In this document: positions 1 to 10,412 of the stretch, piece after piece | Position numbering within the stretch: the first letter of the stretch is position 1 | How the letters are laid out: every line of letters starts with the position of its first letter | Assembly: GCA_905221605.1 (NCBI GenBank) | Contig: CAJNDS010000557.1 | Span: forward strand, 329,182-393,181 | Direction of reading: 5' to 3' | Origin: Symbiodinium natans | Lineage: Eukaryota > Sar > Dinophyceae > Suessiales > Symbiodiniaceae | Length of the DNA stretch: 64,000 nt | Position numbers and translations under genes: made by a program | The notes under the pieces: model-generated | What the model saw: the letters and a program-made list of their open reading frames with translations, nothing else | Database searches by the model: none | Told to the model about the DNA's origin: nothing

Positions 1-181
1 GGCTTCGTGATGCGTCGTGCGCCGTGCGCTGTTCAGGGTGTGCTCCTGCTGATGGGCCTGAAGGGTAGGACGCTTTGAGATCCGCCCAACCCCTCCAACT
101 CCCTCACAAGAACGCTGCAACCCATACCCCCCCCCGCGCTCTGCCAAAAAGATACACAGCGTTTCCCTCCACCAGAAACCT

Positions 182-454
182 TCAAGCACGGGCTTTCGGC
201 TTTCCAGGCGCCTCGAGCTCGGCCAGGAGCTCTGCATGCCGGGCCTCGGCGGCCCGTTGCTCAGCCTGAACTGAAAGAAGCTCATTTGGCAGGGCTTCCC
301 ACGTGATTTTGACGAGGGCCTAAGGCTCCAAAGGTGCTTGGGGAAGGCACGCGAGCCTCGCGCTGTAGCTGCAAGGCGTGGAGCTGGCGACGACTTTGGA
401 CGAGCTCCTCGGCACCAGCACCCTTCTGTCGCGCAAATGCTGTCCGCTTCCGCC
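182..454 (-). CDS. Terminal exons of an unidentified coiled-coil protein
   Basis: Two minus-strand segments read as protein. The first (454 to 357) follows a CAG acceptor and contains the peptides AEELVQSRRQLHALQLQRE. The second (319 to 182) follows a TTAG acceptor, contains ITWEALPNELLSVQAEQRAA, then an Ala/Glu/Leu-rich stretch, and ends at TGA (184-182). Joining GAG to GCC keeps the frame and gives a GC-AG intron of only 37 nt (356 to 320). The composition suggests a coiled coil at the C-terminus. No family is recognised. Reading through without splicing would end about 30 codons later in another frame. The rest of the gene should lie upstream on the minus strand, at higher coordinates, but I could not follow it. 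Confidence 0.4.
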
Positions 455-2351
455 CTGAATCTTTCTGAATGCATGAAGCAGTCTGCAGATGACTTGGTTT
501 TGCAAGATTCCAAAAGGCTCCAATGGTTTAATTCCTCGGCCGCGGGCCGTCCTCGAGAGTCTCATCTTTGCACCCGACAAAGGTACGAGGTGGAATTCAG
601 GCCAGAGACATTTCACTGCTGGACAGCATGCCGAAAGAGCCTACAGTATGTGCTCGATCAACAGCTGAGAACAAACCCAGTCTTGGGACTGTTGGCCATT
701 CTTTGTTAAATGCAACATGCAATTGTGCAACAACTTGCTTGACCAGGTAAAAGTTGAGCAGCTGCCACTCGGCACTCACTCATAGCACAGCGAGGAAGGC
801 AAGGAGCAGAACGAGGGGGAACAGAAAGGAGAAGGAACATGGGCAGGGGGAAGGAGGATAGATGAAGCAAGCTGAGAAACTCCTTCTGCAAACGGTGAGT
901 CAGCAAAGAGAATTTAGGTTGAGCAGCCTGGTTTAAGAGCTCAAAGCTCCACTGAGGTTTTCGCATCAAAAACAAGCTCTCACGTCCAAAAGATAGATTT
1001 CCGCAGGTGGAAGCTCCAGGAGCATCTCTTTGACAGAATGCATGCTCGGGCACGACCACACCGCTTTCAGAGCAGGCCGCATTGAGGCTTGGGTCTTGTA
1101 GCCCTGATGTCCTGCTCCAGGGTGGCAATGGGCGAGACAGCCGGCGCTGGCATGCCTGTATGCAGTGAACGTGGCGAAAGCACGGCTATGAACCCCAAGT
1201 CCTCTCATGACAAGCCCGTCTTTTATGCAGTCTACCTAGCTCATCTGACCGCAACGCTCTCTCGCAGATTGATGACAAGAGGTGATCCTGGCGTAAGTCG
1301 AGATGAAGATGCAGCTCATTTTGCACGCTCTTGATTCCTGCAACGCATGGTGCATCCGAAAAGAGGGCCCAGCATACGTTCCTGCGCTGCCTCAGGACCT
1401 ATCTCTTCAGGGATGTTTGCAGGGCCAATTGACGCTTGTCAGCCACTAGCCTACCGATTCCACGGCCCCGAAGGGCACCTGACCATAGGTGCCTCTCTAG
1501 CATTTGAGGCCAGAGCAGCCGCAACTAACAACGAATCTACAGTATAGGCCAAAACATCTTGCAGAAATGCCTGAAAAAGCCACTTGCAAACATCCACTCT
1601 CCAAATCAGAATCGAGTGCTGCAAGCTTCGTTGGGAATGGGCGGAACCCCCACAAGAGTACTGTTCCTCTCTACTAGTAGCACGATTGGGGAGGCGCCCG
1701 ATCCCACGTCGTGCGACATGCCTTCGACTTCCGGACCAGGACACTCACTGGCTGGAAAACTTTGCAAAAGCAAGAGACCCAGCTCCTCGTTGGACGCTTG
1801 ATACAGTCGAATAGGTCAGGCACAATTCATTCGCCGGGTGCGGGTGGGGCATGCGTCTTGCCACATCGGTTTCAGTACCAGGGTCTCTGGCTCAACGGTG
1901 ATACTGTGTCGCGGCATCCTTCGATGCGGCAACCTTGACTCTTACGTGTGGAGGCATGCCAACTCTGATTTGCTCATGCACTTGGATTGCTTGCTTGCTA
2001 GCAGGTCCTAGCACGACTTGCACTTTGCAAGGTGGGTTTTTGGCAGAGCCTCAGACCCTCTGGAAAGCCATGGGGGGAACGTGCCCCGAATGCCCTTTCT
2101 CTGCCAGTTTCTACGAGTTGAAAACGCTGAAGTGGGTGGCCAATTCGGACAGCCCACGGGCTGCAGCATGCTGCAGCCCTCTGAAAAGTACGAGTCCAAC
2201 GGTGCTGTCTCTCAACCCCCCAACCAGCTTCCACGGCTCTTGATGCTTTCATCACTGACACGAATCCTTTACTTCAGTGCGTGATCGGGAGGTTCACATC
2301 ACACTACCCTTCACTAAACCAAGCACCCCGCAGCATCAGAAATTCGCAATC
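455..2351. other. No supported gene
   Basis: Unique sequence without obvious repeats. Open frames of 60-140 codons occur on both strands but none has a convincing composition, motif or splice context. Confidence 0.4.
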
Positions 2352-2582
2352 TCAATCTGGGCCGGGAGGTTTGGTGGCCTCTGGGGCATCTTCTCCTTCC
2401 TGGGCTTGGAAGGCGAACGCTGGAGGTCTCAGGAGGGTTTCGAGTAAGGGTTTCGACTCCCGTGCTCGCTCGCAATCGGTTCTCATGTGGTCCACCGCGA
2501 CCAACATTGCAGAGTGCAGGGCCGCAAACTGCCAAACCAAACTAGTTGCCTGTGCTGTCGGGCCCTGGTTCCAGAGGCACAA
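2352..2582 (-). CDS. Candidate exon, unidentified
   Basis: The minus strand reads as a plausible C-terminal exon with a helical, charged stretch (VDHMRTDCERARESKPLLET) followed by a Pro/Glu-rich tail and a TGA. The opposite strand is Ser/Arg-rich and less protein-like. Both ends are uncertain. It could belong to the same minus-strand gene as the exon near 3 kb and the terminal exons at 182-454. No family is recognised. Confidence 0.3.
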   Translation of the reverse strand: MCLWNQGPTAQATSLVWQFAALHSAMLVAVDHMRTDCERARESKPLLETLLRPPAFAFQAQEGEDAPEATKPPGPD

Positions 2583-2989
2583 CCGGCCAACAACCTAGTG
2601 GAAGGGACTGAAGAGGCCCGCGATCCAACTCCGGCGCCCGACTTGCTGCATAGTCGCGCTGGTCTCTTCGCCTGCCGGAACGATGAATCGGCCTACAAAG
2701 CTACCGTTTGCCTCTACATCCTGTCTTGCGAGGGTTGTCACGCTTTATTCGAGTTTTGGTACGTGAAAGGTGACGGCACTGGTGTTCCGACCCAACATCC
2801 ACTGGCCCTAATAAGTGTCTGGAAGCTCCCCTTCGCGAGGAAGCCTTTGACTTGGTTGGGGCTGACCTCGGAATGGTTTTCGTTTTAACCTTGGAGGAAA
2901 GCTGTTGCTCAGTATGGATTGTAAGTTTGGATTCAGACAGCGCAAGACCCCGTGGGACAGTCACAGAATTGCAAATGCCCCGAGCCGGG

Positions 2990-3190
2990 CTTCAGCACAA
3001 GACTATGGGTCTCACCATGGTTTCACAGTCAAGTGCTTTGGAAAGGATGAGTCGTTCAGTGTCTCTTTTCCTAGTCCGCAAGAACTCAAGGTATACATAT
3101 TCAGAGACAGCATCTCCAACAATGGCAAACCAACGTTGCAGGAAGAGCGCCCGCGAGTCCTCAACATCATGCCGGCACTCCGAAATCCTC
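2990..3190 (-). CDS. Candidate exon, unidentified
   Basis: The minus strand encodes an amphipathic, aromatic-containing segment (RALFLQRWFAIVGDAVSEYV, then a stretch ending in KALDCET). The plus strand over the same bases is Ser/Arg-rich. The strand call is moderate and the splice ends are not fixed. No conserved domain is recognised. Confidence 0.33.
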
Positions 3191-4553
3191 CCTAGCCTTC
3201 TCTCGCGCCTTGAGGCCCTGCTGTGCTGAAGCGGGCCGTCCCACGGAGCGTGCTGAGCCAGGACGTGCCCAGGCCTTGCCGGCAGTCCATGCTCACCCAT
3301 GCTCGTGCGTGAAGTCCCAACCGTGTTGGCAATGCAACAGTTCTTCACGATCCGGCTGCCCAAGCCCCCGAGCCTGAACTGACTGGGGCCGCCCTGCACA
3401 GGGTATGAAGAATCGGCGTGGAGGAGATTCAGGTTTTGTTCGGGCTTGGATGGGAGTTGATCTCTTCCGTGCATCGCCGTGGCTTCTACTGTTTCGAGCT
3501 GAAGGCTGACCTACCCCCCCATTGAAGCCTTTAAACCCACTGTCTGGTCTTCTCAATCCCCCCCTCCCCCCAGGCAGCGCCAGCCCTGTACTTCATCCGA
3601 CTTCAAGTGGCATGGGCTGCCGCTGCCTGCAGTACCTGGACGGCTGCCTGGGCGGCTGCCAGGACGGCTGCCTGGGCGGCTGCCTGTCATCTCCATTTAC
3701 CTCTGAGAGCCCTGGAACTCAGCTTTCCGCAGTCCAGCACTATTCACTTGGGACATCTTGGGACAGACTGTCGAAGAAAGAAGCCCCACATCGCAGCACT
3801 TCCCAGCCGCTCCTGGTAGTGATGGCGGCTTGTGCATGCCTCAGCTGTCACAACTGTGCTGATGGCTTGAACGGCCGTTCATGACACATGTGTAGGACAC
3901 GTTGATTTGTGCAAAGCGCACAAGGAATAATGACCTGGGACACCTACCTACATAAAAAGGCATGTCAAGTTATATGCCCCGCGTCATTCAGCACTGTGCC
4001 AAGCAAGCCAAAGTGTTTAAGAATTAAATGGCCCTTTTGGAACCACCAGGAGCGGAATGAACTCACATCATTTGGCAAAACACACATCACCCAACTAGGG
4101 TGCTCCTGGAGAGAGAAGTACACAGTGGCAGAAATGCACCCCAGCAAGCGACTTGTCGAGTTCACTTGAACGCCCGGTCGGCGCACACCCCCGAGGACGC
4201 ACGTGTCGAGCGTTTCATGATTGAAGCGCCCCTTGTCCGAACACACCCGAGACACACGTCTGGAGCTTAATCTTGAAGCGCGGCTGGCCACATTGCCCAA
4301 AGTGCGATTCCCCAGTGTGGACGCTCCCACAAATCGAAAACGTCTACCTTTCATGTGGCTGCCTAAAGTGTGATTCCCCCAATGCGGCCGCTCACTGCTG
4401 CGGAAATCTACAAGCCGCTGTGACTAGTTACCACCCAGCAGTACCTCTACAATACAACTTTGCGTGCCAAGGCGAAAAGAACCAGGCCATGGGTGCCAAG
4501 CCGCTGGGAGGCAACGGTTCCTGAGGATTCGAGTTGGTGATCATGTAAGTGAC
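3191..4553. other. No supported gene; two short local repeats
   Basis: A GGACGGCTGCCTGGGCGGCT unit occurs twice in tandem at about 3638-3692. A separate pair of diverged repeats lies at about 4175-4400: one phrase contains GACACACGT/GACGCACGT followed by TTGAAGCGC, the other contains GTGATTCCCCC/GCGATTCCCC. No convincing coding frame is seen. Confidence 0.35.
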
Positions 4554-5011
4554 TCAGTGGCTGTAGCTTGTTGAGTATGTCGCTATTCCTTTTCGGGTCT
4601 TGCACATGCAAGGGAGCCAATGCCGGATCGACTCATTTATTCCCGAAATTGCTGGAATCATGTGCCACCAAATGTCGATGAGGGGTGAGAGGATGGCATT
4701 CTGAGACTGCGCCTGCTCAGCCATCACGGCATAACCTCGGCAAAGTTGTGCAATTCTGGGGTCATGCGCTTCTTTCAAGACAGGTGGACTACTATTTTCG
4801 GACACTGCCGCAGTGATTCCATGCAAAAGGAAGGGCTTGAGCTCCTCTGCAGTGCTTGGACTGTCTTTGCATTTTCGGCTCCGCCCACAAGAAGGTTCCA
4901 TGATGTTCCAACAGCAGCTGCCAAGCTGCGAGACAAACTGCCATTCCGGAAGTCTGGATGGATGTCCTCAGGCTGCCGTGCGGCGACTAGGTAGGCTACA
5001 AACAGCCGCAT
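4554..5011 (-). CDS. Candidate exons, unidentified soluble protein
   Basis: Two overlapping minus-strand frames look coding. The upstream one (5011 to about 4860) contains ARQPEDIHPDFRNGSLSRSL. The downstream one (about 4880 to 4554) contains TAEELKPFLLHGITAAVSE and LKEAHDPRIAQLCRGYAVMA and ends in a stop at 4554. A frame change between them implies a short intron near 4860-4900 that I could not place. A CTGCAG acceptor before the EELKPF segment is one candidate. No known family is recognised, but composition favours real coding on this strand. Confidence 0.4.
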
Positions 5012-5038
5012 GCCGCACCTGCCCTGCGAGCACTTACC

Positions 5039-5039
5039 A

Positions 5040-5070
<31 letters not shown>

Positions 5071-5160
5071 GTTACTATTATTACGATTACTATTATTATT
5101 ATTATTATTATTAGTAGTAGTAGTAGTATGATTATTATTATTGTTACTATTATTATCATT
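5039..5160. repeat. ATT microsatellite
   Basis: About 120 bp of ATT units with interruptions (GTTACT, GATTACT, AGTAGTAGT). Confidence 0.9.
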
Positions 5161-6123
5161 ACCTTAGCCACACCTTCTGCACTCAAAGTCCTTCTCGTCG
5201 AGGGTGTGAAGGGGCTTCTCGTGCGCCTGCTGCTAAGATGGCTGGAAATCTTCATTGTGATTGAATGTGTCGGACTCTTCCTGGCAGCCCGGCCTCCCAC
5301 CTCACGTACTTCCGGCATTCCTGGCCAAGTTTGGACCCATGGTTAGTAAGCTAAGTTCTACAAACCGATGCCACCACTGACACACTCCTCTCTCTCTCTC
5401 TCTAACTCTTTCTTGCTCTTCTCGCCAGTCGCGCACTGACGCGACGGATTCACTAATCGCACACTGTACCGGCAGGATTCATGCTCGGATTCGCGCCCCT
5501 GGCGTTGGATTCCCCAAGATCTAAATCCGAAATCCACAGACCCGAAAACCATTTGAACCTGGGCTCCTTGGAGAAAACCTGAACCCTAAACGTCCTGGAG
5601 TGTGAAAGACGTAAACCCTACAAGCCCTCAACTCGAGAATCCCTAAACCCAGAACTCTGGGGCAGGGGGAGGTGCAAAGCCGCTAAACCCCAAACTCCAA
5701 ACCCTAAAAGCCGTAAGTCCTGGAAACCCTAAATCCTAAACAGCCTTAACCATAAGAAGCCGAAACAACCGCTTTCCGAGCTGATTGATGGCCACCGCAA
5801 CAACCCTCAAGCCCTAAACCCTGAACCCGAAAAGCCCCAATGGAAGCGCCAGTGCTTCAATGTGCTTGAATCAGGATCCGCGCTTGAGCCGCTAGTGCTG
5901 GAACCGCGCTGCTTGAATCCTAGTCGTGCTCGAATCGCGGGCCAGTACGTAGCAGCACGTTGCAGCATAGCAGTGAAGTGTCAGATGCGCAGTGCGTAGG
6001 TCTTGTTAGACCGTGCCGTGCTGACTGCAGGCCTCATCCGCATACGAAGCAACCTCTTGACAGACACTTGTAGTTTGTGCAGGCCTCCTCCACAGCTTTC
6101 CTCCGCGCCTGCGAGCAGAGACA
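5161..6123. other. Intergenic, with degenerate telomere-like repeats
   Basis: Between about 5570 and 5860 the plus strand carries many isolated, mutated CCCTAAA units (AACCCTAAA, AAACCCTG, AACCCGAAA). They look like a decayed version of the arrays seen in the right half of the window. A short hydrophobic plus-strand frame at 5165-5345 (LLVRLLLRWLEIFIVIECVG) is possible but unsupported. Confidence 0.45.
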
Positions 6124-6441
6124 TCAAATAGTTTCATGATTTAGTGCTGAAACAGCCTTCAGAACACAATGCACATCCCTGAAGCATCCCAAAGCACTGG
6201 CAAGCCTTGACTCCACGAGTCCCCAACTACCGCGGCCGCACCTGTGACCCCTTCTTCTGGCCAGCAACATGTTCCAGCTCCTCTTTCGCATGCTGGTGGC
6301 ATCTGCACTGCGGATAGGCACACTGTTGAGCAGCAGTCTGCCTGCTAACTGCATCTTGCAGCGGTCACCGCTAGCTGCAGCGAGCCTGAAAGTGAAGCCG
6401 AGGCCATGTAAACCCTTAGCCCTCGGAGCTGTCCTGCACAA
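6124..6441 (-). CDS. Candidate exon, unidentified
   Basis: The minus strand contains MQLAGRLLLNSVPIRSADAT and, after a more basic stretch, GLVESRLASALGCFRDVHCV before a stop at 6124. It might be one exon or two with a small intron in the basic stretch. No family is recognised. Confidence 0.3.
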   Translation of the reverse strand: MCRTAPRAKGLHGLGFTFRLAAASGDRCKMQLAGRLLLNSVPIRSADATSMRKRSWNMLLARRRGHRCGRGSWGLVESRLASALGCFRDVHCVLKAVSALNHETI

Positions 6442-7983
6442 CCCCCGGTAGCGAAAGCACCACCTTCCGAGAGGCTCAGCTTCTGGGTTGTGACGTCTGC
6501 AGCTGCATCTCTACGGTCTCTACGTGTAACGATGGTAGCCAAGTATGGGCTTAAGAGAAAAAGCCCAGTTAGAGTAGCCTATGAGTCCACACGAGCACGA
6601 ACGCCGGATTTGGGAATTAATTACGCATCAAGAACTTGGCACGCACACAGCTCGCCAAGATGCTACAAGAGCCACTGTAGTGCTGTGGTAGTGCCTTTTG
6701 TAATTTCGTTTGTCTCAAGCTCTCTACCTTCAGTCACGGCCTCGGGGACGGTTGCCAGCGCTGGGTTCGGCCCCATGTCCAGGCCTGGGACAAGAGTTTC
6801 CTTTTGTTTGCTCCGCTCATGCTCCATGGGTGCGGCAAACTCATTTCGCCCAAAGCCATGCTGCCATCAGCAGACCGGAGAACCAAAGGGCGAACCGCAA
6901 AAGTTTGTTCATGATTCATGATTCATCATCTGTTTTTATCCAAAAAAAGCTTTGATCTTGAGCATGTTTTTTGGGCCACATGCCGACCCTCACATTGCTC
7001 ATAGCTTCAATGCCGGGCCAACTCAGGTCCAGGCTATGCTGGCTCTGCCCAGGCAGGTCCAGGCTATGCTGGCTCTGCCCGGGGGGCGACATCTTCGAGA
7101 AATCTGGCGGGCAGTCCAGTCAACGAAGCGCCTCAGAATGACCCACCCTTCCACCTCTGAAGCTGCTGCTTCTGGCTGGCGAAGCATCGCTGACGTCCTT
7201 GCAAAACGAGCTGGGCACGGCATGGTCCAGCGACAGCACCGCTAAAGCTTCACTAGACATTCAGGGTAACCTGAGCGGCCCAGGGCCCAGGTGGCTTAGA
7301 GATTCTGCACATTGAAAGTTTGCGGCCTGAGGGTTTTCACTTGAAACTTGTCTGTGTGGCTGTGAGGGTTGATTCTACGGAATAAAGGGCAGGTCTTCAA
7401 CTTAAGACATGAATCCCTGGGACTGCCAAACGACTGAGAGCTCGCAGAGTCAAGGACCCAGCAAAAACATCAAACCATACCCAACCGAAGAACGCTCCAG
7501 CGCCCTGCGTGTAGTTGAATTGTGGGGAATAGTTAATTTGATTGCTCGTGGCTTGTTGCTTGCCTTTCTTCAATTCAATTGATCCACGCTCCGCTTTTCT
7601 CATGTCCTGCCCGGTGGGCTTTAGTGACAGGACAGTTTTGTGGGCCTGTGACTGTTTCTCTCCTCTCCTCATCATATCCCCAGGATGCGCTGCAAGGGCA
7701 AAAGCGGGTGCTCTAAGGCAGACCGAAGAACAGAACAACCCAACAGAGCGTTGCAACACGGGCAAGCAGCAAACAGTGTGCCAAAAGAACGCTTCAAAGG
7801 TCCACAAAAGTGTCCTCAAACACTTCCACCGGCAATGACTTCCTGCCGCCTTTCCTCAGCAGCAGCGCATCAGAACTTCACATTCCAGGCTGACAGACTG
7901 GCAAAGCGTTGGCAAAGCAAAGTTGATGCATGGCGATGCCCAAACCACCATACAACCAAAGACGAACCTTCCCCAACCAAGCG

Positions 7984-8015
<32 letters not shown>

Positions 8016-8403
8016 CCCCCCCCAAACAACAAAAAAAATCGCCAAAGTGCAAGCTCACAGGGGCCCCAGCGATTTCCGGCCCTTTGAAGACGGGCTTCGA
8101 GGTGAAGCCTCTGGCGAGGCTGACCTGTGCAATGCTGCCAAGCTCTGCATGCTAAACCTTTCTCAAGACTAAACCAACCAACTGGTAACCAACCTATAGA
8201 TTTGGGGCAGTTTCGGGTGCCAACGCCAACTTCAAGGCACGATATGGTCGAGCGCGCTTTGCTCGAGCCGTCCCTCTCCATCTCCTGTGAGGGTCGGCAA
8301 ACATCTCGGCACCCCGCGATTGAACAAGCAAATGTTCAGGCCACTCCCTCAATACCGGACCGCTTCAGGCCCCAGATTTTTGCATTCAGGCGCATGAGTC
8401 CCT
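6442..8403. other. No supported gene
   Basis: Mixed sequence with a 30 bp tandem duplication (7025-7084) and a run of more than 30 C at 7983-8015 followed by an A-rich stretch. Several open frames exist, but none clearly stands out. Confidence 0.35.
7025..7084 (+). repeat. 30 bp tandem duplication, in frame
   Basis: Two perfect or near-perfect copies of a 30 bp unit lie head to tail. On the plus strand they translate to the decapeptide QVQAMLALPR and then QVQAMLALPG inside a frame that stays open from about 6952 to 7245. The duplication preserves frame, but the frame itself is not independently supported. Confidence 0.7.
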
Positions 8404-8612
8404 AGTTTGCCCAAGAGGTCCTCGATCGGGTCGTCTGCATCCTGCCAGAGCGGATGCTGGGTCTGCGTCACTGGTGCAGGCAAAGGCATCTTGCAAGTCA
8501 TTCGATAAACGCCCTCAACATGGACCCCCACCACCTGCGTGTTCTCTGTTGGTTTGCCTGGGAAATCCAACAAATCAAACACGTCAAAACAATCCCAGAC
8601 AACCCTAAGACA
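8404..8612 (-). CDS. Candidate exon, unidentified
   Basis: A clear protein-like minus-strand segment follows a CTTAG acceptor near 8608. It begins RVVWDCFDVFDLLDFPGKP and continues through VVGVHVEGVYRMTCKM and QDADDPIEDLLG. The donor is probably near the end of DLLG, where TTGGGCAAAC offers a GC-type site; after that the frame runs to a stop at 8349. The opposite strand is not protein-like. The family is not recognised. Confidence 0.45.
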
Positions 8613-8795
8613 GTCTAAGTTTCACGGCCCGATGACAACTCGAAGGCTCCCGAGGAGCATGGCACCTCGTCGGCACTGCGTCTGAATCTGTCGGGGATCC
8701 GGAGACCAAGCTTACGGCCTGCCGGCATTCGGGGGTTCGGGCCCGTTTGGGGTCCCTTGAGGTCAACTTCAAACGCGGCTTCTGGGCTCAAGAAC
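8613..8795. other. Probable intron or spacer
   Basis: No coding signal seen. Confidence 0.3.
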
Positions 8796-9041
8796 TTAGG
8801 CTCTCTCCCTTAGCTTCGCTGGGGCCCAGGGACTTGGCCTCCTTCCCCTGCCTGGCAGCCACAAGTTCCCAGTACGCCAGTACGCGCTAGCCGAACATGC
8901 TCTCTCACCCCAGGCGCCTAAAGCCAGACAGGCCAAGGAGAGCATGGAGAGCACCATAACTTGGTTCACAAGCGCAAATCTGGCAAAGGCGAAGTAGGCG
9001 GCTTTCGGGGGATCAGCGGCCGGATTTTGAATCCTTGCCAT
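8796..9041 (-). CDS. Candidate exon with one membrane helix
   Basis: The minus-strand frame starts at an ATG (9041) directly preceded by an in-frame TGA. It encodes ARIQNPAADPPKAAYFAF, then a hydrophobic segment (VMVLSMLSLACLALGAWG) long enough to span a membrane. The basic C-terminal stretch before the stop may be intron. It could be an internal exon rather than a start. No family is recognised. Confidence 0.33.
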   Translation of the reverse strand: MARIQNPAADPPKAAYFAFARFALVNQVMVLSMLSLACLALGAWGERACSASAYWRTGNLWLPGRGRRPSPWAPAKLRERA

Positions 9042-9053
9042 TCACTTGCCCTG

Positions 9054-9432
9054 TCACACAGAAAGGTGCACAAAGCTGCACAAAGCTGCACATTGAACTC
9101 CAAGGGCACACGATCTGGCAACTTCTAGCGACTTCTGGACACTGCCAGGTTCTATCAAACACCAAAAACCTGCATCATCTGCCAAATGCCTAACTGCGAA
9201 CAAGGTTTCGAAGCTTCTTCCATCTTTTTCGGAACGCCACGGCAAAACTTTGCGCCTGAACCCTTTTCAGCCCGACATCTCCAAAGCGCGAGCCGGCCGA
9301 GGAGAAACAGCAACCAGGGCCCCCACGGCCAGCAACGAGGCAGGCCGGGATGATGAAGTTCATGATATTCCTCCAACTTTCAGGTCTTGAGACGGTCTTC
9401 CGCGAGCTCGTCATAATTTGGGCTGGTTTCAT
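9054..9432 (-). CDS. Candidate exons, unidentified
   Basis: Two minus-strand frames overlap. The upstream one (from 9432) has MNFIIPACLVAGRGGPGCCF and VGLKRVQAQSFAVAFRKRW. The lower one (9245 to 9054) has RSFETLFAVRHLADDAGFWC and ends in VHLSV and a stop. A short intron between about 9200 and 9250 would be needed to join them. Strand choice rests on composition only. Confidence 0.28.
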
Positions 9433-9653
9433 GTTTGACTCCTTGGGCTGTTGCTGTGGTCAGACGGCCCTTGCCCGAAGCGTACGCTCGTGGAACACTT
9501 CAGGAACATGAGTTGCTCGGGGACTCTTGTGCACGCTACTGTAGTAAGACACGGCCATCCCCCTTTGTGCTGTCGAAGGCGCGGCGGGACGTAGGTTTGC
9601 ACGGCTTTGGCCCTCGCTGGGTCCACTTCATCAACCCTGGGCACTCATGGTGC
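9433..9653. other. Ambiguous coding on either strand
   Basis: The minus strand has PRVDEVDPARAKAVQTYVPP and the plus strand has FGPRWVHFINPGHS. I cannot decide between them. Confidence 0.25.
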
Positions 9654-10145
9654 TCAATCTAGCTGGGGTACTGACTGGCTTCGGGCTTGCCCGAATGGTG
9701 CAAGACAAGATGGATGAGCTTCTGCTATGATAGCCCCACGCTGCAACACACCTTGGATCCAGAATATCATTCTCCAAGTCTCGTGAAACAATCCTGCCGA
9801 GCTGCAGATACAGGCAATTCCAGTTGTTGGCCGGGCAAGGTGTGCCTTACAGCTACGGGCAACACTGAACTGCAACACTGAACTGAAAGGCTGCTCCGAA
9901 GCAATGGCTGCTGCTCGAAGCATTTCGGGCGCATTTGCATTGACCCTGTCCTGACTTAGGTGCTTCAGCTTCAATTGCAAGCCTGTTTGTGCATATCCCT
10001 TCTTTCCACCCTCTTTTGCCAGGCACGACTTCAATGTCAACGCCCTTTTACCTGTTGAGGATGTTGGGGCCAAGGGGATGGCCAAAAGAAAGGGCAGATT
10101 CAACTGCAGAGCTCCAGGCCCGCCCCCATGTGCAAGGAGACCCAT
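9654..10145 (-). CDS. Candidate 163-codon exon, unidentified
   Basis: A long minus-strand frame for this half of the window. The inner part reads well (LKHLSQDRVNANAPEMLRAA, then LFHETWRMIFWIQGVLQRGA) and it ends at a stop at 9654. The start is not known and may be an upstream splice acceptor. No domain is recognised. Confidence 0.35.
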   Translation of the reverse strand: MGLLAHGGGPGALQLNLPFLLAIPLAPTSSTGKRALTLKSCLAKEGGKKGYAQTGLQLKLKHLSQDRVNANAPEMLRAAAIASEQPFSSVLQFSVARSCKAHLARPTTGIACICSSAGLFHETWRMIFWIQGVLQRGAIIAEAHPSCLAPFGQARSQSVPQLD

Positions 10146-10163
10146 TGGCTTTAAGGGCTGTTT

Positions 10164-10412
10164 TCAGCTCGCTTCCACGGGTACATGATGTGACCGGACC
10201 ATTCGCCCTAAACTGTCTGAATCAGCCAAATTGCCGTCGGAGGCCTTGTGCCCAAGGAGCTTCAGGTTGTCGCAGAAAATCTTTGCAGAGGGCCCTCTGT
10301 GACTCTCCAACATTCTCCCGTGCCTTTGCCTGGCGGTCATCTCCTCCCCTCTCTGCTTCTTGCACTGTTGCGCTCTCCCTCCGTCTCTTGTTTCACATGT
10401 GAGAACCCCCAC
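10164..10412 (-). CDS. Candidate exon, unidentified
   Basis: A hydrophilic minus-strand frame with KKQRGEEMTARQRHGRMLES and KIFCDNLKLLGHKASDGNLA. It lies just upstream of the 9654-10145 frame on the same strand, so the two could be exons of one gene. No family is recognised. Confidence 0.32.
   Translation of the reverse strand: MGVLTCETRDGGRAQQCKKQRGEEMTARQRHGRMLESHRGPSAKIFCDNLKLLGHKASDGNLADSDSLGRMVRSHHVPVEAS

Noticed and set aside
5034-5346. Ile-rich frames on both strands across the ATT tract
   Set aside because: Microsatellite translation only.
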